Notes under the pieces: generated by a model
Databases searched by the model: none
Told to the model about the DNA's origin: nothing
Seen by the model: only the letters and a program-made list of their open reading frames with translations
NCBI GenBank assembly: GCA_013365325.1
Contig: JABVXV010000508.1
Span: forward strand, 1-32,599
Source of the DNA: Dipetalonema caudispina
Taxonomy: Eukaryota; Nematoda; Chromadorea; Rhabditida; Onchocercidae
DNA: 32,599 nucleotides
Direction of reading: 5' to 3'
Part shown: piece by piece, positions 13,123-25,600 of the stretch
Numbering within the stretch: the stretch's first letter is position 1
Layout of the letters: each line of letters begins with the position of its first letter
Program-made: the position numbers and the translations under genes

Positions 13123-14610
13123 GAAAATATTTATTAAATGATTTTAGATAATGCAAAGAAAATATTCAGCAATTATTTGTTAGAAAATTATTTGAAATAT
13201 TTTTTCTCAACAAATTCAATGCTTGAAATACACTTCCTTATTTATGCATAATTATTTATATGCACATATTTAAGTACAATAAAATTAGAATGATAAAAAC
13301 AATCAGTATTGACATTTTTGTAATTACTGTAAATGAATAAAATTACAATTAACAAGCATTTTAACACTCAAATTTGACTCCTTTTTTTTTTTTTTTAATT
13401 TATAATTCAATTTAGTGGGTAGTTTTTAGTTGACACAAATTTCAATAAACAAATTGATCTATACAACAACAACAACACCACCATCATCATCATCATCATC
13501 ATCATTGTTTCATCATTTATGCAATTTCATCCTATCTGTAAATTGCTAATACTTTATCGCTCTTAAATTTTCTGCTAAAGTGACACTTAAAAGCATATCT
13601 GTTTTCCAATCTTTTTATTAATTTGAAAACGGATAATCGGTTTGATAATCGGTTGTCTCTGATATTCGGTTTTTTTTTCCCACTTCTTTTTTTTTATTCT
13701 AAAAATAAAAGGAAATATATAAGTTCCACACATTTTTTTTTTTGACATAATATTTTGATTTATTTTGATTTATTACTTACTATCATTATTACAGTCAATT
13801 ATGCTACTTTACTTGAATTAATTTTATTTTATAATTATTAGTTGTACTTCTTTGGGAAAAATTAGTGACAAAAATATTTGCAATGGTTAACTATTAAAAG
13901 ATTAATTTTTTCAATTAAGATTGCAATTCTGTAATATATCTTACTACAAATTTCTACAAAAAGAAAAAAAAGTAAAATATTTTGTTCAATTTTTCAACAC
14001 GGTTTATTATACTTTCCCAAAAAGATGGAAATTATTATTTTTAAAAGATAATATATCAATTATTTGAGAATTTTAATGTATAATATAACAATTAATTAGG
14101 TTCAATAAATGAGTGATAAATGGAAATATCATTTTAAACGAATTTACAACTTATAAAATGTAAAGGTTAATCATAAATCATTCATACATCTATGGCTATA
14201 TTTTATCATTATCAAGAAATTATCAATTGTAAATTAGGTAATTTTGGGAAGGAAGTTTTTAAAGATAATTTTTTGAATGAAAGAAAATGATGACAATAAT
14301 GATCCAAATTTGTCATCAATTTTTAACTTTTGTTTCCTTTTTTTTTTTTTTAACTTCAATCCAAATGGGAGTCATTTAACAATATCGAGAAATCAAGAAG
14401 AATAGCAGTAAAAAAAAAAAAAAAAAAAAGATAAGAAAAGGCGTTAGTATCATCGTTCTTTACTAAAAATCTTCTCTTTCCAAATTCCAACTTCTAGCAA
14501 ATATACTTTTAAATAAATATATGAATATAGTAGCATTTATTGTATTCGAATTGTTTAATATGTTTCAATTCTAATTGTTTTATTAATTATTACATATCAT
14601 TTTTACGTTC

Positions 14611-14644
<34 letters not shown>

Positions 14645-15000
14645 CTTTTTTTTTTTTATTCTTTTCCTTTTTTTTTTTATTTTTTTTTTTTCATAAATAT
14701 TTTTTTTTTTTTTTTTTTAATTTTTATCCGATTAAAAATACTTATTACTAATGAAATCTTCGCATTCGATAAGTTTATTTGATTTCATGTAAAAAGAAAA
14801 AAAAAAAAAGAAAGCAAAAATTTTAATACAAAAAGAAAGTAATCATTTGATGAGTAGAGAAACATTTTAAAAAAAAAAAAAAAATGAGATTTCGGCCAAA
14901 CAAAAAAAAAAAAGAGCATAGTAAACAAATGATTAATTAATGGATTAATTAAGTAATGATTATGATTAATTAGTATGCAATTAATCAGTGAACATTTCAC
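12741..15000. other. Intergenic, no gene seen
   Basis: It contains a 38-nt T run (13081-13118), a short ACAACAACA/(CAT)n patch at about 13465-13506 and a T-rich block at 14618-14718. Open frames here are poly-Phe or poly-Lys artefacts. Confidence 0.55.
13081..13118. repeat. 38-nt poly-T run
   Basis: Uninterrupted T, one of the longest homopolymers in the window, comparable with the 37-nt A run at 29584-29620. Its true length is hard to sequence and may differ in the genome. Confidence 0.9.
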
Positions 15001-15009
15001 TATTATTGC

Positions 15010-15130
15010 TGATTAAAGCTTTAGGTGCAAGTGCATTATCCCTTTTGCATCTGACGATGTAAACCGGAATCAAAGGATGATTCCGTAAACCAATGAATTT
15101 ATTCATGGAAATTAAAATGAACGGATAATT
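15010..15130. promoter_or_regulatory. Candidate cis-regulatory island upstream of gar-3
   Basis: A higher-complexity stretch within homopolymer-rich DNA, 1.3 kb 5' of the predicted gar-3 start. It holds two direct copies of GTAAACC (15059-15065, 15085-15091) flanking a perfect 7-bp hairpin (GGAATCA 15066-15072 / TGATTCC 15078-15084, 5-nt loop). GTAAAC resembles a forkhead-factor core. Function is inferred only from arrangement and complexity. Confidence 0.3.
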
Positions 15131-16380
15131 TTCAGCAAATTATACTTATTATTTGTATTGCATCAACTTTTTTTTTTTTTTAAAGTACCAACTTTTCGAT
15201 ATTCACCTAATACTCATCTTCGTAAATATCAGATTTTCATCGTTTCCGTAACAGAACCCGTAAATTTCAATAATGGTCGGCTTTTCTGAAACAAAATTAA
15301 TCCTCTCATTTTGTCCTTTCCTGCAAAAAAAAAAAAAGAAAAAGAAAAAAAGAATCCTAATTTTTTTCTATTTTGAAAAGTTTATTTGTTATATATTAAT
15401 GGTAAAGAAAATCAATAATCTAAATTACTCAATTAAATTAAATGGAATAATTTTTTAAATATCGAAATTATTTGTTTTAATAGTTTTCATGTATCATCAC
15501 ATAAAACCTCATTATTTCGATTCCTTAGTACTTAAAAAAAAAAAAAATTTCTCAATAATATTATTCATAATATAATTTTGGAAATATTAATGGTTATTTG
15601 AATATTATCATACCTGATACTTTTTCTTTCATTCCTATTTGAATTAATTCGTTACAGATATCAATTATTCGTTTCACATTTTATTTTATCACAAATACTA
15701 TCATAGAATAATGTTTTTTTTTTTTTTTTTTCATATGAAAAATATTTTTCTCCCTTTTTCAATATAAAATTTTTTTTTATGAGTTAAAGGATAAGAAGGA
15801 AGTAAATGTAAACGAGCACATTAAGAGGATGACAAATTTATCGATGGTAATATTTCATTTATTTAACTGATTTTCCGCTTACAATTTAAAAATTTTTTCT
15901 CAATCCATTCGATAATCAATCATTTTTCTTCTCTTTTTTCTTCTTTCATAATTTTTATTCAATAAATACTAATTATCATGTACTAATCAGTCATTAATAT
16001 TTATTTCATATTTTTAGTATTCTATTAATTACCTAATATTTCAAACTTCTTTTATCCTATTAATTGTTTTTCTTTTTCTTCTTAATTCCTCAGTGATTTT
16101 ATTACTTAATCATAAAGTTCTACTTCATACTTATCATTTAACTGATTACTCAATATTTTACTCGATTAAGAATTTCTACTTCATACTATTTGTTTAATCA
16201 AACATTCAGTGTTTCCATGATTAAGTTATTTTAATTACATATTTTAAATTAGTTATTAAGCAAACGAAAATGTTATCAAAATTGCTTTTTCTTTTTTTTT
16301 TTTTTTTTATTTGATTTTCGTTTTTTTTGTTTTATTTTTTAATCAAAGGTGTAGATTGGTGAATTTATTCAAAGTGAAGG
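15131..16380. other. Proximal 5' flank of gar-3, no motif certain
   Basis: Poly-T/poly-A tracts and A+T-rich text. No TATA or initiator position can be fixed. A T-run followed by TTTTTTAATCAAAG, about 35 nt before the ATG, could be a weak trans-splice acceptor for a spliced leader; this is not demonstrable here. Confidence 0.3.
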
Positions 16381-16473
16381 ATGGCATCATCAACAACATC
16401 AACCCATGAATATATCTTGCGTACATTACCTGGATCTTTCGTTCGTTCAAAAATATTTCGAATCGTCATGCAG
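16381..16473 (+). CDS. gar-3: gar-3 exon 1 (residues 1-31), predicted start
   Basis: ATG with an in-frame TGA two codons upstream, so it is the first possible Met of this frame. It encodes 31 residues starting [18 protein letters not shown] and ends CAG|GTGAATG in phase 0, which joins exon 2 in phase 0 across a 2.48-kb intron. It has no recognisable domain, as expected of an extracellular GPCR N-terminus. The alternative is that translation starts further in, at M75 in exon 2, after trans-splicing at 18957. The exon is supported by phase, donor and composition only. Confidence 0.55.
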
Positions 16474-19400
16474 GTGAATGATTATTTCACCATTTGACGA
16501 AAAAAAAAAAAAAAAAAAAGGGAAAAAGTTAAATTTTGGAAATAATATTTTGTGATTTATTAACCTGTAACATAATCTGATTAATAAATGTATTATAAAT
16601 AACTAATGAAACTATAACGAAATAGAAATGGCTTTTTTTTTTTTTAAGATAAGTTAATTTTTGCCGAATTGTTGAATTCAACCGATTATTGATTTACGAC
16701 TTAACCTAAATTATGAATTTTTAAATACATATGAATCAATTTTTTAAGTTTTAGGAAGTTTTAGAAATTTGGCTATTGAATTAAACTGTACACTGATTTT
16801 ATAAATCTAAATAGTTAAAATATATGCATAATATATAATTTAGAACTTATTTGCTAATTTTTCCATTATTTCTAATCCGTTATATTTTAAAATTATTATT
16901 GAATCTAAGATTAAGCAAAGGAATTGAGCAAAAACAAAAAATTTTTATGACTTCCCGAAAAGTTAGCCATATCTTTTTTTTTTTTTTTTTAGCATTTCTA
17001 TTAAAGAAAAAATTCTTAAACATAACGATTTTCTCTTTGTAACTTATTATTTATTTAGTACAACTAACAGCAATTTCATAATTTAACAAAGTTTGAAAAA
17101 ACAAAAAATTTTCAACGATTACTAATATACTTCAGATGTATTTCCAAACATTTTAAATCTTCTTTAATTTATTAATTTTGCAAGGGAATTTATAAAATTT
17201 TATTGTTTGCTGTCGCTTCACTTCTTTTTTTTTTTTTTTATTTCAGCAATATATTTAAATTGTTATCGTTTCATTTTTCGGCTTTTTTACTTCACTTATA
17301 AATACTGCGTAACATTTTCAGAAAAACAATTTTTTTTCCGTGCAAATTTTTTTCTAATTTCTCCTGCGTATCATTACTTTGTATTTCTTGCTATTTAATT
17401 AATTGAAAAATTTGCTAGATAGTTTTTTAAAATTTAAGAATTAACAGTTTGTTTAATTATGGATAAATTAATAAGTTAGGAATTTTTTTTTGAAAATTTT
17501 ATTCTTTTATATTTTTGATTTACCATTAAAAGTAATCAAAACTGAAACAGAATTAATTAGTTAATAAAATTTGTTGGCTTTTTGCTTTTAAAATGTTTTG
17601 GCTATTTTTCTCAAGTAAAAAAATGAAATTAATTAGTTGACAAAATGCATTAGCTAATTTTCTCAATGAAAAAAAGGGAAAAAAACAAACAAACAGGAAG
17701 CAAAAGTAAAATAAAGCACAATCAATTAATGGCAATAATTTTTAGAATATTTAAATTTAAAAATTTGAAAAGGTGAAAAGTAGAGGAGAAAAAAAAAGAC
17801 AAGAAATGTTGTAAACATATCAAACAGCTAGACAAATAAGTAAAAAGGGAAAGAGAAAGGTTAATTTGTTCCTTTCCTACAAAAAAAAAAAAAAAAAGAA
17901 AGGAAAAATAAAAAAAAAATAAGACAGCATGAGTTGACATATTGAGCATTTGTTAAGCATAAATGATTATAAGCAGTAGAAAAAAAAAAAAAAAAAAAAT
18001 TACGCTTTTGTTAAAAAGCTTTAAGCTTAGCGAAAAGAACAAAAGCTAAAAATATTATGATATGCAAAAATATAGCAAATCGTTAATTTATGCTTCACTT
18101 CTCATCATATAATATTATTTTCAATGGTACGACTTTTTTTCTTTTTTTTTTGTACTTCCGATTTACTAATAGTAAATAACTAATTTTTTCATTTACCATT
18201 CCTTAAAGGTATTGCTATAAATACTTGCCATTGTTTTTTTTTTTTTTTTCTCCTCTCCATTCATTTCTACAAATACTTTTAATTAGCTCATATTAATTAC
18301 TACAATTTATTGCTACAATTTCTATTAATTACTCCTTTCTTTCTCTTTTCTTTTAATTTAATTTAACTTTTTTTTTTTTATTTCCTTTTTTTTTTCTTCG
18401 CTTATATAAAACTTTTTCGATTTTATTTTATTGCTTATTTTACAGTATCTGTTTATATTTATGTGTTGAAAATGAATTTTAAACTATATGTTTAAATTTT
18501 TACTAAATTTATGTAAGCTGCTGAATAGAATAAATATAATTAAAAAAGAAAAAACAAAATTAAAAAGAAGCCTAGTTTGTGACTGCATGTTTGCATTGCT
18601 TTTTTTTATTCAGTTATAGCAATTTAATTTATGAAATACTGCTAGACATTTATGAAATTAAATTCAATTTAATGAATGTAATAAATTAAAGCTAACTTAT
18701 GGATGGAAGCTTCTTTATCCAATTATAGCTATTTAATTTTTAAATTATCATCAGAATTTATTTGAATTTGCATTGCGTTAAACTTCCATTATATTGAATT
18801 AAATTTATTAAAATTAAATTAAATTTGTTGGTTGAAATAAACAGAAATGCTAATATATATTGCTTGAGTTCTTCTTCGAGAATTCTTTTACATCTTATTT
18901 TAATAAAATGAAACATTTATTAGGGTGACTGGCAAAAATTTTGATGAAAAATTACAGGTACTTGCATCATCAACTTCCTACAATGATGAACGTTCAGCGA
19001 TTCCTGAATTAACATTTATTTTTAATCATACAACAACAACAACAACAACAACAACAACACCTTTGCTTCAATCGGAAAAAACATCAATGAGCAATAATAT
19101 AATTAATGAAACTAATGATTTTTTATCAAATATTACCATCGAACATATGCAACAACAAATGTATCATCCAAAGTAAGTTGTATTGTTTTTATTACTTAAT
19201 TGATTCAATGGAAACAATTTGCTAAATCAATTTTAATTAATGATAGAGTTTTTTTTTTTTTTGTTTTTACATCAATTTATCATTAGATTTAACAGTTTTT
19301 TTTTTTAATATAAAATAGAAAATGTATCATCCAAAGTAAGTTTTGATGTTATTAATTTATTTTATCAGTAAACTAGAATTAATTAAACGATCAAATATTT

Positions 19401-22400
19401 ATGCAACTCAAATGAATATTACACGATTTACTATTAAAATATTTCGAAAGCTAAAAATTTCACGAAAAATTACGATAAATTTAAAAAATTTACATTTCAA
19501 AAATACATTAATAAAATAAAAATTAAGCAAAAATTATAGATTTCTAAAACTTGAATATTTAATGGAAACCAATAACAGAATAAACATATTTTTGCATTTT
19601 TATTAAATTAATTATGAATAATATTTTTCAAATTTTATATCATTCATTTTTGATTAATTTTAATTACAGATTTATATGTATCATAGCAATTGGCAGTGTA
19701 TTTGCTTTTTTAACAACAGGTGGTAATTTAATGGTTATGGTAAGCTTCAAAATTGACAAACAATTGCAAACAATCAGTAATTATTTCTTATTCAGTCTTG
19801 CCGTTGCTGATATTGCCATTGGTATCGATTTCTTGTTTTTTTTTTTTTTTTTTTTGAGATTTTATTTCCTAAAAATTATTTTAAACTTAAATTTAAAATT
19901 TTAGACAGATTATTTTAACATTTATTCTGAATTAAAATTTTAAGAAAGTTAATTGACACAATTGTATTTATTTAATGTTTTTCAAAGCTATTAGAAATTT
20001 TTCATTTTTCTTGTTGACAGTGAAAATTTGTAGGGTATGTAAAGAAGCAATTCTCTTAAAATCTATTTTTTTTTAAATTTTAAGTCTAACCTTTATTAAT
20101 TTTATTGTTTATTTAAGTAGGTCAGAGTTGAAACTGCTTAAATTGTTTAATCATTTGTTATCCATAGCTTTGCACTACCCATTTCTTCAACTATTTTTAG
20201 GTAAGTTTTTTATCTGTAAGCCTATCTTTTCTATGCAATTTATGGCTTCTATCTTCTCCTTGGCTAAATCAAACAGTGATTTTGCCTTTTTATTTCAAGC
20301 AACAATTAGAAATACATACTGATTTTCTGTTTGTATTATAATACTTAAATACTCATCTTTCTTTGAAATTATTATTTTTAAGTGAACAATACTCATCTTT
20401 CTTTGAAATTATTGTTTTTAAGTGAACAATTTTTAATAATTATCAATTATCTTTGGATTATCCCTCAATTATTTAGGCATTTTTAATAGTGAAAAAAGAT
20501 AAAAAAAAAGAACTTTTTCATTTTTCTTTTTTTTTGTACATCATTAAGGCCAATTTTTCTAAGATATGTAACCAAAATTATGAGAATTCTTTGCAATATT
20601 TCAACAATGAAAATTTTAAAAAAATTGTCTCTAAACAACAAAAAAAAAAAAACAAAATAAAGACTTTTTTGTGATAATTTTTTCGTTTAAATTTCTTACT
20701 CATAAGGAATTAATTTTAATCTCAAAAATAGGAAACAGAATTTTTGTTCGTTTTTTTTTTCCCATCTTGAAAAGCCAATATTTGCTGCTTCAGTAATTCT
20801 TTTGAAAATAAATCAAAGATAACTAACCAAGTTTTACCAATAGCAAAAACAAAAAAAAAAAAGAAAAAATCATTATTTGAATTGTTTTTCAAGTTTCAAA
20901 ATAATTAATGATAGTTTAAAATTTTATTTGAATTTGAAATAAAGGAAATTTTTTTTTAAAAAAAAAGTAAAAAGAACAAAATTTTATCAAAACTTTAAAA
21001 TAACTAAAAAAAAAAAAAAAATTTAACTCAGATCATTTCCTTTCCTTTTATCTTCTTATTTTAATCGTCAAATGACTGGTAGTGCATCGTCATATAATTC
21101 CCAGGTGGTTCATAAACAAATGATACGATTGAGCGTTTTAAAAAAATGATACGATAGAGCGTTTATTCTTAAATTTCAAAAATTTTTTGCTTACTTTATC
21201 AATTTATATTTTTGTCCGTAAATATTGAAATTAATCTTAAACACATATTATATTCAAAATATTTCACTCATTTTTTTCAATAAATTTGGCCAAAAAAAAA
21301 GAAAAAAAAAAATTCAAGATTGTTAATATTATTCTAGTAATGATATATATTATTTGATTATTGATATTGTTTATTTTTACTTTATTTTTCATTTCAGGCA
21401 TAGTATCGATTCCCATAATGACATATTATATGGCCGCTGATACTATTTGGGGTTTAGGTTATGCAATGTGCCAATTTTGGTTATGCCTCGATTATATGAT
21501 GTGCAATGCATCTGTGCTCAATTTATTGCTAATTTCATTTGATCGATATTTCTCAGTTACTAGGCCATTAACTTATCGACCAAGGTTTTTTTCATTGTTC
21601 ATTCATTTTCATATATTTATGCAAATTGCACTAACATACATTAATTATGAAAAGATAAAAATTTATCCCATCAAAAATTTGTTAAAATTTAAATTCATAA
21701 AATTTATCCCTTCCATTTATTTTAGACATATTTCAATTTTATTTAGCAAATAATTTGCTTTAATTTTCCACACAAATTTTTTTTAACATTATCAGAAATT
21801 ATTGTTATAATTAATAAAACCTAAACTTAAATTATTTCCAATCGAACAAAAAAAAAAAAATGGAACAATTTTCCATTTACAGAAGGACTGCAAAGAAAGC
21901 ATTCATGATGATTGCCAGTACTTATATTGCTTCAGCCATGCTTTGGCCACCATGGATTATTAGTTGGCCATATATTGAAGGTGGATAACATTGTTTTTTA
22001 ATAATTTAATCTTTTAAATTTCATTGTAAATTGTTAATAATCCATTTTGATATTTTCTTTTTCTTGCAAAGAAAAAAAAAGTTCATTGAAAAAAAAAAAA
22101 AGAAATTTTTTTTACCATGAAGAGTTAACATTTCATCATTTATTTTTCTTTTCAAATTTATTATAGTAATTTATTAAATAAAAAATCCAAAAATTTTCTT
22201 CATCTTTCATGTTTATAACAATAAATTGTATTATTAATCTTTTTTTTTTTTTTTGCTGTACCATTTTCCACTTTTAACAAAATTATCACATTTCATTCAT
22301 TTAATCAATGAATTTCAGATTTAATTTTGTTAATTTAGGATCGATTCGAATTAAAACTTGCAAATTTCAGGTCGATTTACTCATTCGGATCGTTGTGTTG

Positions 22401-22614
22401 TACAGTTTATTGAAACGAATCAATTTGCATCTGTTGGCACAACAATTGCCGCATTTTGGTTGCCTCTTGTAATTATGATTATATTATATTCACGAGTATA
22501 CTATGAAACAAAAAAACAACAAAAAGATATATGCCGTTTACAAGCAGGCCAGGTAATAAGAATTAATAATAATAATAGTAATAATAATAATAATTAACAG
22601 TAATGATAGTGATG

Positions 22615-22690
<76 letters not shown>

Positions 22691-25600
22691 TAATAATAAT
22701 AATGATGATAACAATAATAATAATAATAATAATTAGTAATAATAACGATAGCACCAATAATAATTGTTATTGTTAATTGGTAATAATGATAATGATAATA
22801 TTTACTAATAATCAATAATTGTTGTTAATAATTAATATTGACACTGATTGTTATTATTGCTATTCTAGTGATGACAATTATTATTATTATTTTTATTGTA
22901 ATAGTAATTATTATAGTGATGATAATATACTGTAATAATAATGATAGCAATGATAATACAATGATAATATGTTAAAGTATTTCATTGCTTTAGTAGTTTC
23001 CATTTTTACAAATTTTAACATTTGCATTTTATTCTACTCAGTTTATTGATTTAAATCATGATTCATTCTATTCTTATCATCTTTTTCTTTTCTTTTGATT
23101 AAAATCAATCAATTATGAATAAATTATCAATAAAATTGAGTTGTTACAAATAAAATCCTTTAAATCCTAATAATTGAAATATTTATTAATTAATCTTGTA
23201 ATTATCCACAAATTATTGCAGAATCCACGTAAAGAAAGCGAGAGAAGGGAGCAATCAAATGCAAAATTAAGCAAAGCTTCCTTTAGTGGACGAACAACAA
23301 ATTCGTTGTCAAATTATTCATCAAAGTAAGCCAAACATTTAATTCATTTTAATTTTTGTAACTTTCACTTTTGACCATTTCATTATTCAAAACAAACATT
23401 TTGAAATAAATTTTAGGATAACGAAAGGGAAGAATGGTTGTTTACGGATTTGTTGTGAAAAAACTGAAAGTGGCAGTGAAAATCGTCAAATTGCTCCAGA
23501 TGAGATATCAGTGGCTAGCAGTAATTATACCCGATATTATTGTGCGCAAAATCGTTTAAAGCGATCACCGCCAGCAAGCTTAGATAATCAGGTTGATTAA
23601 TACTATCACCGTTTTATCATGATAATCTTGCTTATATCTTCATATCTTCATTTGTACCGAAATAACTCATGCTCATTTATTGATATTATCAGTGTTTAAC
23701 CATAAAACCTTGTCCATATTCTATCATTAATTTTGCTTTGAATTGTCTTTTTTATTAAAATTCACTGATTAAACTTCAAGTAGAATTTATCATCATATTA
23801 TCATCTGATGTTATCCTATATGAATTATACAGCTAATTAATAACTTCACTAATTATTAATTGCAGATATAAAATTTTCATCTCAATACTTTTTTTCTGCA
23901 TTCATTTTGAAACTATTTAATTAATTAAGATATAAACAAAAGTTCCCTCCTTCTTTTCTTGATGTAAAGTATTTCAGGAAAGTAACAGTTTATTACCGGA
24001 AACAATATCATCAGCAGGAAATCGTATCACTCACAGAAATAAATCTTCCACATATACCGTTTTAATTGAATTAAAAAATAATGACCAAGGACAATCACGT
24101 ATACGCCTTTCATCATGCGATTCAAATATTTCTGAGTATGTTTACAATGCTTTTTTAATTTAATTTTAAAAAAATTAATGGAATAATACTATCTTTATTT
24201 GATTATTCCTACCAAATTATTGATTCTCTCATTATTAATTACCAGTTTGTTATCAAAATTACGCTAGCTTATTCATTTATCTAGGAGGATATTAATGAAA
24301 AATAATTAATAATCTTCAATTTTTTTATCACTTTTCGTCTTTAAATTGTTGAAATTCGGTAACAAATAGGTAAGAAAATTTTTTTTTCATTGTCTTTTTT
24401 TTTTATTAAAATAAGTTAAATTAAAGAAGTTAATTTATTTCAGGTTAAAAATAGAATTTAACCGTACTTGACTTTTAGCCATATTTTCCTTGCAATTGTC
24501 ATTACTATTACTTAACAAAGTTTCTAATCAAATTTAAATTAGTTATTTTCTGTTTAAGGCCATCACGCTTTGTACCAGACAAAATAGACGATATTCGTAA
24601 AAATATGGTTGCACAACAAATTTTGAATGGAACAGCTGTGGCCAAGTAATAGAATTTCTTAAATTTTGCATAACTTCATTTTAATTTCAAAACACTTCGC
24701 TGTTTTGAAATAGTAATTAATCCTCTCCTCTTTTGTATGTTCAATAAGAATTAATGTAAATAACAATTATTGTTCATATAGAGTTTGCTACTAATTAAAA
24801 CTTATACTTGATTTAATTCTTTTACCATTATTTTCTATTTTAATTGTTGCATTTATAAATTTATAATATTATAATTATAGCTTCTTTCTATCCAAACTTC
24901 AATCTTAAATCTTATCATTTCATGTATTTTAAATACTCCGGTGATCATACCTTAAGTGGATATTATTTTTAACATTTATTATCGAATTAAAAAAAAAAAA
25001 AATTTTTTTTTTTAAATTCAAAGTTATACGTTAAAAATTTGAAAAAAATTAGTCAGTGTAAAGTTTAATTATTCTAAAACTTTTCTTTCCTTTTTCTCAA
25101 CCTCATCTTTTATCCATTAATACATACTCATTTATGTTTCATTTAGTGATTGATTAATTAATCATTTAGTTAGTTAATTGCTGTTTGCTAAAAATGTGAC
25201 AGAAATTTTTAGCATTAATTTTACTTTCAAATAATTTCAGCAAATTATTTAATGAGCAACGAAAAAGTGAGAAAGAACGTCGAAAAAATGAAAGAAAACA
25301 AGAAAGTAAAGCAGCAAAAACACTTTCTGCCATTTTATTAGCATTTATTATAACGTGGACACCTTACAATGGTAAATTTTTTTTTTTTTTTTTTTTGCAT
25401 TTAATTATATTCATTAATAATTACTTCATATTTATATTAGAAAAATGAAAGAGGAAGTAAAGGGAGCAAATTAGATGCGCCATATGATTAATTCATTTCC
25501 GGAAATATATACTTCGCCGCCAATCAATCAAACTCTCGAATTTGTGCCAAATGTTTCAATTTTGAAACAATAAATTAAATCAACTTAAACTTTGCACAAT

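Noticed and set aside
14540..15000. Phe-rich frames on both strands
   Set aside because: Poly-T/poly-A tracts; no domain, no splice context.
18925..18957. In-frame extension 5' of gar-3 exon 2 with a GTG start
   Set aside because: No ATG, and ATTACAG|GTA is a good acceptor that joins exon 1 in phase; treated as intron.
19319..19335. 17-nt microexon from the duplicated donor
   Set aside because: Would shift the frame before TM1; direct exon 2 to 3 splicing gives the receptor.
21585..21753. Extension of the TM3 exon frame to a stop
   Set aside because: Composition turns to Phe/Ile/Lys after a donor, and exon 5 continues the receptor family in phase.
22563..22815. Reverse-strand poly-Ile/poly-Tyr frames
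   Set aside because: Microsatellite in gar-3 intron 6.
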